Below, piece by piece: positions 1 through 9,292 of a DNA stretch of 64,000 bases; position 1 is the stretch's first letter, and every line of letters starts with the position of its first letter. The notes beneath the pieces were generated by a model that made no database searches, was not told the DNA's origin, and saw only the letters and a program-made list of their open reading frames with translations. This DNA comes from Myxococcus eversor. GTDB lineage: Bacteria > Myxococcota > Myxococcia > Myxococcales > Myxococcaceae. The DNA lies in the NCBI RefSeq assembly GCF_010894455.1, contig NZ_JAAIXY010000004.1, positions 1 through 64,000 on the forward strand, written 5' to 3'. Both the position numbers and the translations under genes were made by a program.

Positions 1-282
1 CACCGCGACGACTTCACTCACCCGGTCCGGTGGCAACAACTCGCGCTTGCTGCCCTTGTGCCCGGGCTGGCCCCCGGGCTTCCGGCCGGTCGGCTCCGAC
101 TTCCTCGGCAGCGTACCGGGCGGGTCCGAAGAGGGAGGCTTCGAGGAGTTGCGCGAGGTGCTTCGCAGCCGCGCCTCCAACTCCGCGATGCGGACGTCCT
201 GCTCCACGATTCGCGCGAGCGCCGCACTCAGCAGTCGCTCCAGTTCAGCGATTCGCGCATCTCTCGGGTCGGGCGTGGCCAC
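1..282 (-). CDS. IS66-family transposase, N-terminal part (runs off left edge)
   Basis: Read on the minus strand from a GTG at 282; an in-frame TAG five codons upstream makes this the first possible start. Ninety-four residues are visible. A short coiled coil of E-L/I heptads (about residues 8-42) is followed by NSSKPPSSD and then KPGGQPGHKG, the N-terminal signature of IS66-type TnpC transposases. The DDE catalytic core would lie outside the window, so whether the copy is intact cannot be judged. Family assignment rests on the motif pair and is secure; activity is unknown. Confidence 0.85.
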   Translation of the reverse strand, partial: MATPDPRDARIAELERLLSAALARIVEQDVRIAELEARLRSTSRNSSKPPSSDPPGTLPRKSEPTGRKPGGQPGHKGSKRELLPPDRVSEVVAV

Positions 283-387
283 GTCCCTGTATTTCTAATC
301 CGTCCTCGGTCCACGTCGAGCGGGGTGAGGCCCACCGTTCGCAGCCCAACTGGCCCCTCAGGCGTGCACCACCCCGTGAACGCTTAC
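1..387 (-). mobile_element. End of an IS66-like insertion sequence
   Basis: Reading inward from 387 on the minus strand the sequence begins GTAAGCGTTCACGGGG, which resembles the GTAAGCG-type terminal inverted repeat of IS66 elements. It lies about 105 bp upstream of the transposase start. The other end is outside the window, so the inverted-repeat pair and target duplication (expected 8 bp, candidate 388-395) cannot be confirmed. No tnpA or tnpB is visible between the end and tnpC, so this would be a single-gene IS66 variant. Confidence 0.6.
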
Positions 388-577
388 GCCGTGCTTACCT
401 TTCCCCTTCGAGGGGAGCCACACGAAGTGCGGGGGAGCCGCCGAAGCGGGTGCCGCTCACTCCACGCCGCCGATGGACGAGGAATCACCAAGCGGAGGTC
501 CTCGACTCCAACCTACCTGAGGTTGCGCTAATGTCTGCCCGTTGTGGCTGCCACCACCATTGCTGCTGCACACCAAT

Positions 578-2335
578 ATGCCTTCTGAGCTCACTATTTT
601 TCCTACTGGGGCGTCAACGGAGGAAGAATTCATTGCGCAGTGCGAAGCGGACTATGTGTCCGCTGAAGTCACGACCGTCGCTCACTCGATTTCCGGTAGG
701 CCGCCGTTTACCCATTTGCTTGGAGTAGTGGAGTTGCTCCATGGCGGACTTGAGGCGAATCCCCTAATTGGCCGCAGTCCGTCTGCTGGAGGGTATCCTC
801 GACGCTGCGATCTCGGAAAACGTGGAGGAAAACTCTTCGTCCAACGCTGGGTACTTGAGGTCCGAGCCGGTCTACTCTGGTACAGTCAATGCAGAGCGGG
901 GTCTATGAGCGTTCCGGGAACCGATAAGCCGGTTCAGCTTGGACAGCTTGCGAGTGACCCACCTTGGCCTCACTTTGTGGTGGAGGCAGAGAACTTCTGG
1001 CGCTACTCCGAATTCTGGGGGCACCGGCCAGGGAATTCGCGCTGGCATCGTTTGCTGTCATCTAGTCCGGTCGACGTCACCTCTGGTTGGGAGCTCGATG
1101 AATTCAGGCGGGCGCGTGAGTGGATGTCATCCGAGGTGCATATCGATCTTTTCTCGCGGTCGGTCCTTCTTGGATCTTGCCACCTTCGTCTTCCCAATCC
1201 GGTCTACCGCAAGCTCGACAGCCATATCGGCGCTGACAGGAAGAGCATTACTTTCGACCTCGTTCCTTACCCGAACAGAGCTTCTGAGGAATTGGAACTG
1301 ACCTTCTGGAATCGCCGCGCGTGGGGATGTTCTGAAGTTCGCCGCTTAGTCCTCCGTGCAGGCAAAAATCTGCTGCGTATCCCTGAGGGCGTTGAACAGG
1401 CCACTCATGCTGTCACCTCTCCGACACGGGGGATTCTTGAACAGTCAGGTCCATACATCTTCCTCGAGACAATTCGAAGTGAAATCAGGTACGCGACCGA
1501 GCGTCGGCTCGTGGATGGCGTGCCTAAGGCAGATGGCACCGCGTCGCAAAGCTACACGATAGATGTCTCTGGACACGAGCAAGTCATCAGCGTTGGCGAG
1601 CCACAATCCAACGAGACACTCGGACGACTGAGGGCTGATGAAGCCGAGCAGCAGGTGGAAAAGGCGTGGTCGCAGCTTGCCATTCAGTGGTTCGACGAAA
1701 ATGAGAGGGCAGGAACGCATGCCATCCGAGACATCATTGGGATGGCGCATGAGCGGATTGACTTCCTCGACCCATACTTCGGGCAGAGTGACTTGCGAAG
1801 CTTTGCGCTCGCAACCACTCGGCACGGCCTGCCCGTTCGGATCCTCACCTCCGCAGATTTCTGCACGAAGAAAGACCCTGGAGTGAGCATGGAGAATGGC
1901 GACGCTCTCCTGCATGAACTCGCATCGATTAGAGCGCAGGACCCGCGACTCGCAATTGAAATCAAAGTCATGGCGGGTGCGAAATCGCCAGTTCATGACC
2001 GTTTCCTTGTCGTGGATGACGCTGTCTGGGTCATCGGCGCGTCGCTTAACGAGTTTGGAAGTCGAGGTACGCTGATATTGCGCCTCCCACCACCGGCGAT
2101 GCGCGGACCGGGCGGAGCCCCTTCATTTTCTTTCTCGAAAGATGTGTTTGATGCCCACTGGGGCCGACCGGAGGCGCTGAGCACTCCGCTGCAGGAGTGG
2201 GTCGCGCAGCGCGGCCTCCGTCGGACTGGTCCTCAGGTCCGTGCAGTCCGTAGAACTGTCGCGGAGCGACTTCGAGAGACCCAGAAAATTATCGCTGACG
2301 GTTTGCGCCGTATTGGGGAGGTATGGCGTGCGTGA
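578..2335 (+). CDS. PLD-like nuclease with VPA1262-like N-terminal region
   Basis: A 585-residue protein. Residues 1-370 are a large domain without classic catalytic motifs; its style recalls the N-terminal region of VPA1262-family proteins (from memory, unverified). The C-terminal domain, about 385-560, is phospholipase D-like: HDRFLVVDD near residue 473 matches the HxK(x4)D motif with Arg for Lys, followed by GASLNEFG as in bacterial PLD-like nucleases. There is one such motif per chain, so a dimeric active site is expected. The ATG at 578 was chosen over an upstream in-frame TTG at 542; neither has a strong Shine-Dalgarno. Its stop overlaps the next start by 8 nt. Codon use is clearly AT-richer than most of the window, suggesting transfer. 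A phage-defence role is inference. Confidence 0.75.
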   Translation: MPSELTIFPTGASTEEEFIAQCEADYVSAEVTTVAHSISGRPPFTHLLGVVELLHGGLEANPLIGRSPSAGGYPRRCDLGKRGGKLFVQRWVLEVRAGLLWYSQCRAGSMSVPGTDKPVQLGQLASDPPWPHFVVEAENFWRYSEFWGHRPGNSRWHRLLSSSPVDVTSGWELDEFRRAREWMSSEVHIDLFSRSVLLGSCHLRLPNPVYRKLDSHIGADRKSITFDLVPYPNRASEELELTFWNRRAWGCSEVRRLVLRAGKNLLRIPEGVEQATHAVTSPTRGILEQSGPYIFLETIRSEIRYATERRLVDGVPKADGTASQSYTIDVSGHEQVISVGEPQSNETLGRLRADEAEQQVEKAWSQLAIQWFDENERAGTHAIRDIIGMAHERIDFLDPYFGQSDLRSFALATTRHGLPVRILTSADFCTKKDPGVSMENGDALLHELASIRAQDPRLAIEIKVMAGAKSPVHDRFLVVDDAVWVIGASLNEFGSRGTLILRLPPPAMRGPGGAPSFSFSKDVFDAHWGRPEALSTPLQEWVAQRGLRRTGPQVRAVRRTVAERLRETQKIIADGLRRIGEVWRA

Positions 2336-4232
2336 CCCTCGATTTGCGTTCACAGAGACGACGGCCGACACACAGGCACAAGTTGAGACTTCGCGTCTAC
2401 TCGGCACCGCCGAAGAACGACACGACCTCGAAGTCATCCTCCAGGATTGGTGGCTCGAGGCAATCGCGAGACCCGGCGCTGACAAGGATTCCGCTACCAC
2501 TGAGGCGGAGTGCCTTCGGCGCAAGTGCGGCTCCTTACTAAGAGAGAAAGTGGAACTCGGGGTGTTCGCTTGCTCGGCGCTTGTCGCACGCGGTGACGGG
2601 CCTGAGTACCATGCAGGCGCATTCATGCTCGGGACTGCTGCCGCTACCGCCCTGCGGAGCGAGACGAACAGTGATGATCGGTTCGATCGGGTTGTGAGTG
2701 TGCTTCTCCGCGCGAACTGTTGGTCGGCGATCGAAGTCATGTTGAATGCTCTTGACCAAGAGCCGCGCTGGCCCGCTGACCCGGGCAGACTCTCGCACCT
2801 CCCGAATACGCTTGATGAGCTTGTCGGCAAAAAAGGCCGCAGGGTACCGGATGACGTCCTGATCGCTGACGAGAAGGCAGCTCGCGCGCGCGGTATTTTG
2901 AACTATCTCTGGGGTCGCCATCACGAGGGAGTTGTTTTGAACCAGCGTGTGTGGTGCCGGCTCTCGCTGTTGGCGCGACGAGATTGGGGCCAGCTTGCTG
3001 CGGCGGCAGAGACTCTCCCGGTCCGGGAACTCCGTGAGGATCTCTGGTCACGCCTCCATATCTTCGAGGACAGGGAGGCGATTCTCGCGCTCCTTCGTTC
3101 CTCTGCCCCTGTATTCAAGGACGGCACGTGGACCGGGTCTACCGTCGCGCTCTCCATGCTTGAGAACGCTGTGACTCACGCAGATCAATTGCGCCTCCGG
3201 GTGCAGCAGAGTGGGTGGAGAACACTTACCTCCGAACACGCTCCTTATGCGGAACTCACACGCCTCGAAAAAGAGGAACTCCCGAGCTGGTTCGGGCAGG
3301 TTGCGAATGTCTTGCAAGGGCGGATCGACGGAAGACTACTGATGCTGTTCTTCGCGTCGTGGCTGGTGGAAGAAGCATTGCGACCTGGATCGGCACACAA
3401 CCGCTGGTCATCAGTGGGGCTTGTCATCTCTGCGATGGCCAAGTTGTTGCAGCCAAGTCCGACTGCCCGTGAGATGAAGGAGGGGGCGCAGATTAGTCTT
3501 CCGAAGAGTGTGGAGGATAGGAGGTCTGCCGTTGCCCTCGTAACTGGTGCGATCCTCGGCGGAGATGAGAAGGCGCGTTGGAGTGAGTACCGTTTACTGC
3601 TGTTGGCGAACGACGAGAGTCTATGCTGGCATGCACGGCAATGGAAAAAAGCATGCTGTTATGATGCTCTCGCCAAGGTTTTGGACACGCTGCCTCAGCC
3701 TTTTGAAGAGTGGATGTCTGCTTGGAGTTCTATATTCGTGACAGATCGAGAGCGTGCTCGCTTTGACCTCACCAGTCAGAATGCGCTGTTGCCAAGTGTC
3801 CATTTAGTTCGCGTTGGTGTAGCGTTACTTCGACGCTCTCCTGGACGCGACGGCTCTCGATCATTTTATCCCGCATTGCGCGGACATATTCGGAGTCTTG
3901 TCGAGAATGACGCTCGCCAGGTGAGCCCCCTTGCTGACGGATTTGTTACAGAGGCGCTCGATGTTGCACCCGCTGTGCTTGGGGACATGCTGTCCGATGC
4001 TCTCGCCGTCGAACGCCCGAGTTTGAGGACGTCCAAGATGCAGATCTATGCAGTCGGCACGTTGCTTGAGGGCGGCGCACGTCTAGAGGTGATTGAGGCG
4101 GCGCTCGAAATACAAACATTTCAGTTAGTCGAAGTAGTTCGTGCGATGGAAAGCAACGGCGATTTAGATAACTTGATTCGGCCGTACTGCCAGTTGATCC
4201 GCGGCGCATATGAGGGAAGGGGGCCCAGTTGA
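2328..4232 (+). CDS. Large helical protein of unknown function, partner of the PLD protein
   Basis: A 634-residue protein starting at a GTG preceded by GGGGAGG, overlapping the PLD-like gene by 8 nt; the two are surely co-expressed. A longer in-frame start at 2241 would overlap the upstream gene by 95 nt and lacks a ribosome site. The sequence is rich in Leu, Arg and Glu and predicts as almost all helix, with no signal peptide, membrane segment, Walker motif or recognised nuclease motif. The last ten or so residues (from about 4203) are encoded by the conserved terminus of an IS91-like remnant, so the natural C-terminus may have been cut off or replaced. AT-richer codon use matches its partner. 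It may be a sensor or regulator of the nuclease; that is inference. Confidence 0.7.
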   Translation: MRDPRFAFTETTADTQAQVETSRLLGTAEERHDLEVILQDWWLEAIARPGADKDSATTEAECLRRKCGSLLREKVELGVFACSALVARGDGPEYHAGAFMLGTAAATALRSETNSDDRFDRVVSVLLRANCWSAIEVMLNALDQEPRWPADPGRLSHLPNTLDELVGKKGRRVPDDVLIADEKAARARGILNYLWGRHHEGVVLNQRVWCRLSLLARRDWGQLAAAAETLPVRELREDLWSRLHIFEDREAILALLRSSAPVFKDGTWTGSTVALSMLENAVTHADQLRLRVQQSGWRTLTSEHAPYAELTRLEKEELPSWFGQVANVLQGRIDGRLLMLFFASWLVEEALRPGSAHNRWSSVGLVISAMAKLLQPSPTAREMKEGAQISLPKSVEDRRSAVALVTGAILGGDEKARWSEYRLLLLANDESLCWHARQWKKACCYDALAKVLDTLPQPFEEWMSAWSSIFVTDRERARFDLTSQNALLPSVHLVRVGVALLRRSPGRDGSRSFYPALRGHIRSLVENDARQVSPLADGFVTEALDVAPAVLGDMLSDALAVERPSLRTSKMQIYAVGTLLEGGARLEVIEAALEIQTFQLVEVVRAMESNGDLDNLIRPYCQLIRGAYEGRGPS

Positions 4233-4472
4233 GAGGGGAGGGAGGGTGCAGAGGGGCCGAGGAGGGCCGCAGCCGGGGCCGCCCGAGCGATGCTCCCGGC
4301 CGGTGGACAGGCCGCGCGAGCCCCTTGGGGCACACGCCTGCCCATGCCGCGCGCCCATCAGGTGCGTGGCAAGAGCCTGGGCCTGTTGGCGCCTCTTGAG
4401 CCTCAACACCACACGGCCTGGGGTGGCCCTCGTGCCGGGGCCCACCTCGCACATGCCGCGGGCAAGCCCAGG
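4203..4472 (-). mobile_element. IS91-like transposase remnant, copy A
   Basis: A minus-strand fragment closely matching the copy at 9293-9637. It holds the last transposase codons, degenerate (MCEVGPGTRATP in one frame corresponds to the SACARLAPARGPP stretch of copy C), and about 170 bp of downstream sequence ending in GGCGCAT-NN-GAGGGA at 4203. Homology stops at 4472, before the CxxCGG zinc-ribbon part seen in other copies. The upstream gene reads into its end. It is not mobile by itself. Confidence 0.65.
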
Positions 4473-4505
4473 ACGTGTGTTCGTGACGCTTGGAAAGGAG
4501 CGGAG

Positions 4506-4922
4506 TCACACGCGGGGGAATTCGCGCCCCACCCGCGTGGCGAGCCACGCCATCGGCAGGTAGGCCCCCACGATGTCGATCACGATGAACCACGTCGGTG
4601 CGGGAATCATGAAGCTCGCCGCGATGCCGCCGGCCAGGAAGAGCGTGCCGACCGCGAACGCGAAGACCCTGCGACGACTCCCCGCGATGAGGAACGCGAC
4701 CAGTGCTCCGGCGAGCGTGCCGAGCGCATGAGCCAGGAACGGAAACACGAAGTGCTTTGGCTCGAACAGGTGAATCGAAGCGGCGAGGTTTGCGGAGTTG
4801 GAGGCAACGACACCGGCGGGGGCGGGAATCACCCGCGGGCCGAGCGTCACGAGCGCCATGTTGACGACAGAGCCCACGGCAAAGCCGATGATGACCGCGA
4901 GGATGTTGCGAACGATTTTCAT
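4506..4922 (-). CDS. Small four-helix integral membrane protein
   Basis: A 138-residue protein from the ATG at 4922; longer upstream starts run into the neighbouring gene region and lack coding character. It has four hydrophobic segments, at about residues 5-25, 58-80, 86-105 and 110-130. A conserved-looking hydrophilic stretch HLFEPKHFVFPFLAHALGT precedes the second helix, and PTWFIVIDIVGAYLPMAW lies in the fourth. I recognise this pattern from uncharacterised bacterial membrane proteins but know no function. It is in the same direction as, and about 50 bp downstream of, the metalloprotease gene. Confidence 0.8.
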   Translation of the reverse strand: MKIVRNILAVIIGFAVGSVVNMALVTLGPRVIPAPAGVVASNSANLAASIHLFEPKHFVFPFLAHALGTLAGALVAFLIAGSRRRVFAFAVGTLFLAGGIAASFMIPAPTWFIVIDIVGAYLPMAWLATRVGREFPRV

Positions 4923-4974
4923 GGGGGGCCGCGCAGTGTGACGCGCCTCTGCGCGGCCGTCCCTCTGCCCGTGG

Positions 4975-6252
4975 CTACGGTGTTGTCGTACAGGCGTACG
5001 GCGTCCAGGCGGAGGCGCCTGCCGCGTTCTGGGAGCGGATGGCGAAGCACATGTACGTGCCAGACGCGAGGCCGCCCCAGGTATACGTGGTGGTGTTGGC
5101 GCCGAGGTTCCGCGTGGTGACACCGTTGGTCATCTGGAACTCGGTCTCGTTGCCAGAGGTGTCCGTCCAGTTCACCCGGATGCTGGAGCTGCTGATGGCG
5201 GTGGCCGTCTGGTTCGTCGGCATGGCGGGCACCGCGGGCGTGGTGGTGCGGGCGTACGGCGTCCATTCGGAGGTACCCGTGGCGCTGTAGGCGCGGATGG
5301 CGAAGCACATATAGGTGTTGGGCGACAGGCCCGTCCACGTGTGGGTGGTGGTGTTGGTGCCTACGCTTACGGTCGTGACACCGTTGGTGATCTGGAACCC
5401 GGTTTCATTGCTGGACTTGTCGGTCCAGTTGACCCGGATGCTGTTGCCATTGAGCGCGGTCGCGGTCTGACCGGTCGGCGCCGCCGGAACGGTGAAGAAG
5501 GCGCTCTTGTTCGCGGCGAGGGAGTTCCGGTCGTAGTCGTTCAGACCGATGGTCGGATAGTCCCACCAGAAGCCCATCACGGAGGTCTCCATCCCCCAGC
5601 CCACGCTATCGGGGTGGGGAAGTCCGAAGCCGTGGCCGAGCTCGTGAGCGACGGCGCCGGTCTGCTTGCGCTGGCCGGACCACCAGTATGCGCCCTCGGC
5701 CACGTGGCCCTGGAGGCTGTCGATGGCCCAGTCGCCGACGATGGCCTGGCCGCCGTTGCCGCCGGTATACCCACGGCCTCCAGCGAAGCCGCCGGCGCCC
5801 TTGAAGAAGATCATCGTGACGTAGCCGCTCTCATTCTGCGCCGGAGGGGTAGGGAATCCGCGCGAGTGCAGCTCCGCCATGACGGCCCCCTCCATGTTGC
5901 CCGTGATGGTGATGACCCCGTCGTCGTAGATGTTCCCCGGACCCCACGAGATGCCGTACGCCTCCTTGGTGCCGTTGGCCTGAACCACCTGCACTGGGTT
6001 CCGCACGAAGGTCGCCCCGTTGTTGTGGGCCGCATAGAAGCGCTGGATGTCGGCCATCGCGTTGTTGATGGCGGTGGCCTCTGCCTGCACCTCGGCGCTG
6101 CTCACGCTCCAGTCGGTGGGCACGAACAATACCGGCACCACCGAGTAGTCCGGCCAGGGATACGGAAACGTCGGGCTGGCCGTCGCGACTCCTGGCCCCA
6201 GCGCGCCGGAGAGGAGGAGGGCCGCCCAGAGGATGCTGAGATATCGATTCAT
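4975..6252 (-). CDS. Secreted zinc metalloprotease with two fibronectin type III domains
   Basis: A 425-residue exported protein. The ATG at 6252 is preceded by CAGGAGCG at good spacing, and residues 1-26 form a signal peptide ending around ATAS. The catalytic domain (about 30-250) carries HELGHGFGLPH at 203-213, the HExxHxxGxxH zinc site of metzincin-like proteases, followed by a Met-containing turn (GMETSVMGF). Two fibronectin type III domains follow (about 254-341 and 345-425), each with the NWTDxSxNExxFQ strand and the TYMCFAIR strand. They are about 70 percent alike, which points to a recent internal duplication. Probable role: extracellular proteolysis of prey or matrix protein. The substrate is unknown. 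Confidence 0.9.
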   Translation of the reverse strand: MNRYLSILWAALLLSGALGPGVATASPTFPYPWPDYSVVPVLFVPTDWSVSSAEVQAEATAINNAMADIQRFYAAHNNGATFVRNPVQVVQANGTKEAYGISWGPGNIYDDGVITITGNMEGAVMAELHSRGFPTPPAQNESGYVTMIFFKGAGGFAGGRGYTGGNGGQAIVGDWAIDSLQGHVAEGAYWWSGQRKQTGAVAHELGHGFGLPHPDSVGWGMETSVMGFWWDYPTIGLNDYDRNSLAANKSAFFTVPAAPTGQTATALNGNSIRVNWTDKSSNETGFQITNGVTTVSVGTNTTTHTWTGLSPNTYMCFAIRAYSATGTSEWTPYARTTTPAVPAMPTNQTATAISSSSIRVNWTDTSGNETEFQMTNGVTTRNLGANTTTYTWGGLASGTYMCFAIRSQNAAGASAWTPYACTTTP

Positions 6253-7229
6253 GAGACGCTCCTGAAGCAGGATTGCCCCGGTCAGGGATTCGAGCCGAGG
6301 AGGGGATGGCGCGTGGGAGTGTAAGCCGCGCATGTGTTGCCCGATAGAATGCCTGGGGGGCGGGGCGGCCCTGCTGCTGGTGGTAGTTTACAATGGCAGT
6401 GCGATTGTTCGGTGAACCCATACTGCTCGGGGGCTCCGGGCTCGGAAGCTTTCGCCTGTCGAGGTGGCTTTCGACCTGTCAATGACCCCGCCGGCCTCGC
6501 GCGGCTTGCGACTCGGGCGGAGCTGATGCGCCCGGGCACCGGCGAGTCCGCGTTCGGAGGACCGGGCTTCGGCGGCATCGGGATGGGGACCTGCTCGCTG
6601 GAAGCGTGCTCACGAGCCCCGCAGGCATCACGATGGGCAGCACATGCGAGTGCAGGCGGTTGAAGTGCCGTACACAGACGCATTCAAGACGCAGAAGGTG
6701 AGTGGCAGGAGCCTGGGCCTGTTGACTGTCTTGAGCCTCAACACCACAAGACTTGGGGTGGCCCTCGTGCCGGGGCCAACCTCGCACATGTCGTGGGCAA
6801 GCCCAGGTACTCCAGAGTAGCCCGCCCCCCCCGGGGGCCCTTCACTTACGCCAAGACCCTTGAGCCTGCTTCCACACCTCACGCAGGCGAACAGGTCGGA
6901 GTCGAACGTTCTCCTACCTCGCGGTACTGCCGAATCCGAGGCTGAGCACCGAGGAATACAGACTGGAAAGCGATGCCGCCTTCGCGGACTTGGAGACTTT
7001 CCTGGCTGCGATCGGATCGCCATTTCCCTCAGGAAGGTGAGGGCGGCTCGGACGTCCACCGAGCAGGCTGTTCGCTTGGCGGGCTCAGTGCTCCTGCCCG
7101 ACGACGCAGGCCCGCGTCACCGAGAACGGAACGACAGGGCGTGGAGGTTCCGCCAGTCGCCCATGTGCCGGACGGGCGCGAAAGAGGGCGGTACGGGGTG
7201 GGAATCGGGACAGGTGAACGGCTCGAAGC
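6253..7229. other. Gene-poor stretch with one transposase remnant
   Basis: No credible gene in 977 bp: the open frames here lack a ribosome site, have mixed codon bias and are rich in Arg, Pro and Ser as random high-GC frames are. The only recognisable content is the IS91-like fragment at 6696-6914. The first 60 bp hold the promoter-proximal region of the metalloprotease. The stretch downstream of the helicase stop (6915-7229) shows nothing I can name. Confidence 0.6.
6696..6914 (-). mobile_element. IS91-like transposase remnant, copy B
   Basis: The minus strand reads RTFDSDLFACVRCGSRLKGLG, the zinc-ribbon C-terminus typical of IS91-type transposases, followed by a frameshifted version of the tail seen intact in copy C. 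The GGCGCAT terminus is missing: homology to the other copies ends at 6696. The rest of the transposase is absent. Confidence 0.65.
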
Positions 7230-9122
7230 CTAGTTGACCACCCAGATCAGCTCCTGCTTTGCACGCGTAATCGCAACATACTCGATATTGCATTCTTCCG
7301 TCCCGATTCGGCTGAACGTGTCCTTGAGGAGAAACACCCTCTCGCGCTCCAACCCCTTGGCCTTGTGGACGGAACTGCAAATGATGAGAGGCTGGGCGCT
7401 TTCGGCGACATCGTCGAAGAGGTTCTCGATGCGGGCCTCCAGCTCCTTCGTCGTGAGGAGGTCCTCGCTGAGCGCCAGGAGCATTCCGGCCTGGTCTGCG
7501 ATGCGCTCGATGACCGGCTCTGGGTCCTTCGCCGCCAAGCGAGCGCGCTGCGCCTCGCGCTCTTCCCATGCTGCGAGCTTGGAGAGGAAGCTCTCGATGG
7601 TCGTCCCGCCGAGCTTCTTGACGATGGTCAGGAGGCTGCGCCCGATGTCCTTCCCCTCGACCTTCGCCCTCTTGCCCCGCTTGAGGAGCTTGATGCACGT
7701 CGAGACAAGCGGCGCGTTCTTGCGGCTGAGGATGAAGCATCCGGGCGTGGCTTCCTCGACCAGCTTCGAATCCGACACGTCGCGAACGATGCCTGCGGGG
7801 GCGGTGTCTGCTGCCTTGTAATCAGGCACAAGCTGCTGGGCGAGGGCCACTATTTTCTTCGGGCAGCGGTAGGTCGTCGTGAGGAAAAACTCGACCGCGC
7901 TCAACTCGCGCTTGAGCCGGTCAATGCTCTTCGAGTCGGCACCGCGGAACCCGTAGATTGCCTGTCGGTCATCGCCCACGACCACCGTGCGCCCACCCTT
8001 GCGGACCAGTTTCTGGGCAAGCAGGAGCTGGGTCAGGTTCATGTCCTGCGCCTCATCGATCACCACGAGGTCGTACCTCGGATGGATCATCTTCATCGCC
8101 ACGGGGGCGAAAATCATGTCGTCGAAGTCCACGGTGCCGTCGCGCTGAGTGGCAAGCTGCATGGCTTCGTGCGTGCACCGGGCGACCGTCTCGGTGTCCC
8201 AGCCGCGCTCCCTCCATTCCGCGTCGGGTTCGACTTCGAACTGGATCGCCAACTCGACCAGGTCGGCTATGGAGCCGAACGGAGCGACGTTCTTGCCGAA
8301 CGAAGCGAGCTTCCTGACGAGCTTGACCATCGGGTCGGGACTGTTGTTCCCGGCTGCCCGGCGGGCGAGAGTCAACCCCCGGTCCTTATCGAGCGCAGTG
8401 CCCTTCCAGTACGTCTTCACCGCAGCGAAGCCGAGCGCATGCAGGGTCTTCGCCGTGGCGGCGGGGTTCTTCAGCTTCGTCACCAACTCGTCCGCGATTC
8501 GCTTGTTGAACGCTGCAAGCACGATGTTCTTCTCGGGTGCGTAGGTGATGCCCTCCAGGATGGTGGTGGTCTTGCCCGTGCCCGCCCTCGCGCGAACGAC
8601 CGCGTTGCCCGTCCCCGTGGCAAAGAAGTCGAAGATGGCCTTCTGCTGAACCGACCATTGTGTCCCCGCCTGAGCCTCCGAAAGGGAGGGCTGTCCTGGC
8701 TGCTGTTCGCCCGCCCGGGACGCAGGCACCTCTGGCACTACAGCTTGCGGAGGAGCCAGAGGAGGTACGGGGGCGGCGATGGGGGCTGCCTTCACGGGGC
8801 TCTTGTCGAGCTGTCCCTGGGCGAGACGCTGTGGAGTCTCACCGTGGACGTCGGCGGCGCCGATACAGAGGTCGATAGTTTGGCGCTTGCGATTGATGGG
8901 GACGGCTGCCTTGGGGGCCTCTGGTAGAGGGTCGGAGCGCTTGAGCCCGCCGTAAGTGACCCAGATGACGAGCAGCTGCACGGCGATGAGCGGCGGCCAG
9001 AACAGGTTGATGACCGTCAGCGCCGTCCAGATCAGCGCGGCCCCTTGCAAGTGCCTTGGTGAGATGAGGCGAACCAGGACCAACGTGACCACGATCGCCA
9101 ACTGGTACCCGAGCACCGCCAT
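7230..9122 (-). CDS. Membrane-anchored UvrD-like superfamily 1 helicase
   Basis: A 630-residue protein; the ATG at 9122 follows GGGAGTGGCCG. Residues 4-58 contain two or three hydrophobic helices, then a Pro/Ala-rich linker runs to about 150. The helicase core follows, with all key motifs: Walker A ARAGTGKTTT near 178, DEAQD with GDDRQAIYGFRGAD (motifs II-III), TTYRCPKKI, VHKAKGLERERV and VAITRAK near the C-terminus. This is the UvrD/Rep fold with a short 2B insertion. An N-terminal membrane anchor is unusual for this family, whose members normally act free in the cytoplasm. It has no operon partner; upstream lies the copy C transposase remnant. Role in repair, conjugation or defence cannot be told from context. 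Confidence 0.88.
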   Translation of the reverse strand: MAVLGYQLAIVVTLVLVRLISPRHLQGAALIWTALTVINLFWPPLIAVQLLVIWVTYGGLKRSDPLPEAPKAAVPINRKRQTIDLCIGAADVHGETPQRLAQGQLDKSPVKAAPIAAPVPPLAPPQAVVPEVPASRAGEQQPGQPSLSEAQAGTQWSVQQKAIFDFFATGTGNAVVRARAGTGKTTTILEGITYAPEKNIVLAAFNKRIADELVTKLKNPAATAKTLHALGFAAVKTYWKGTALDKDRGLTLARRAAGNNSPDPMVKLVRKLASFGKNVAPFGSIADLVELAIQFEVEPDAEWRERGWDTETVARCTHEAMQLATQRDGTVDFDDMIFAPVAMKMIHPRYDLVVIDEAQDMNLTQLLLAQKLVRKGGRTVVVGDDRQAIYGFRGADSKSIDRLKRELSAVEFFLTTTYRCPKKIVALAQQLVPDYKAADTAPAGIVRDVSDSKLVEEATPGCFILSRKNAPLVSTCIKLLKRGKRAKVEGKDIGRSLLTIVKKLGGTTIESFLSKLAAWEEREAQRARLAAKDPEPVIERIADQAGMLLALSEDLLTTKELEARIENLFDDVAESAQPLIICSSVHKAKGLERERVFLLKDTFSRIGTEECNIEYVAITRAKQELIWVVN

Positions 9123-9292
9123 CGGCCACTCCCGTTTCGCCCGCCAACGTGGGTGGGAGGAGGGTAGCACCGCAGGCGCCCTCATCTGAGCCGTGCGGGG
9201 CGAGTGAGGCAGCCTGTTTTGAGCACGGGGCTGGCCATATGGGAGTAATCCGACTGCCAGGCCGGCCCTGGTGGATGCGCTGCGGAACTCTT

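Noticed and set aside
4290..5120. Plus-strand frame of 276 codons across the IS91-like remnant and the small membrane protein
   Set aside because: Composition is typical of a shadow frame; the minus-strand protein has four clean membrane helices.
6272..6300. GGATTCGAGCC stretch resembling a tRNA T-loop
   Set aside because: The flanking bases do not form the 5-bp T stem or an acceptor stem, and no anticodon arm is found within 90 bp on either strand.
5341..6324. Plus-strand 327-codon frame opposite the metalloprotease
   Set aside because: The minus strand has a signal peptide, an HExxHxxGxxH site and two FN3 domains, so it is the coding strand.
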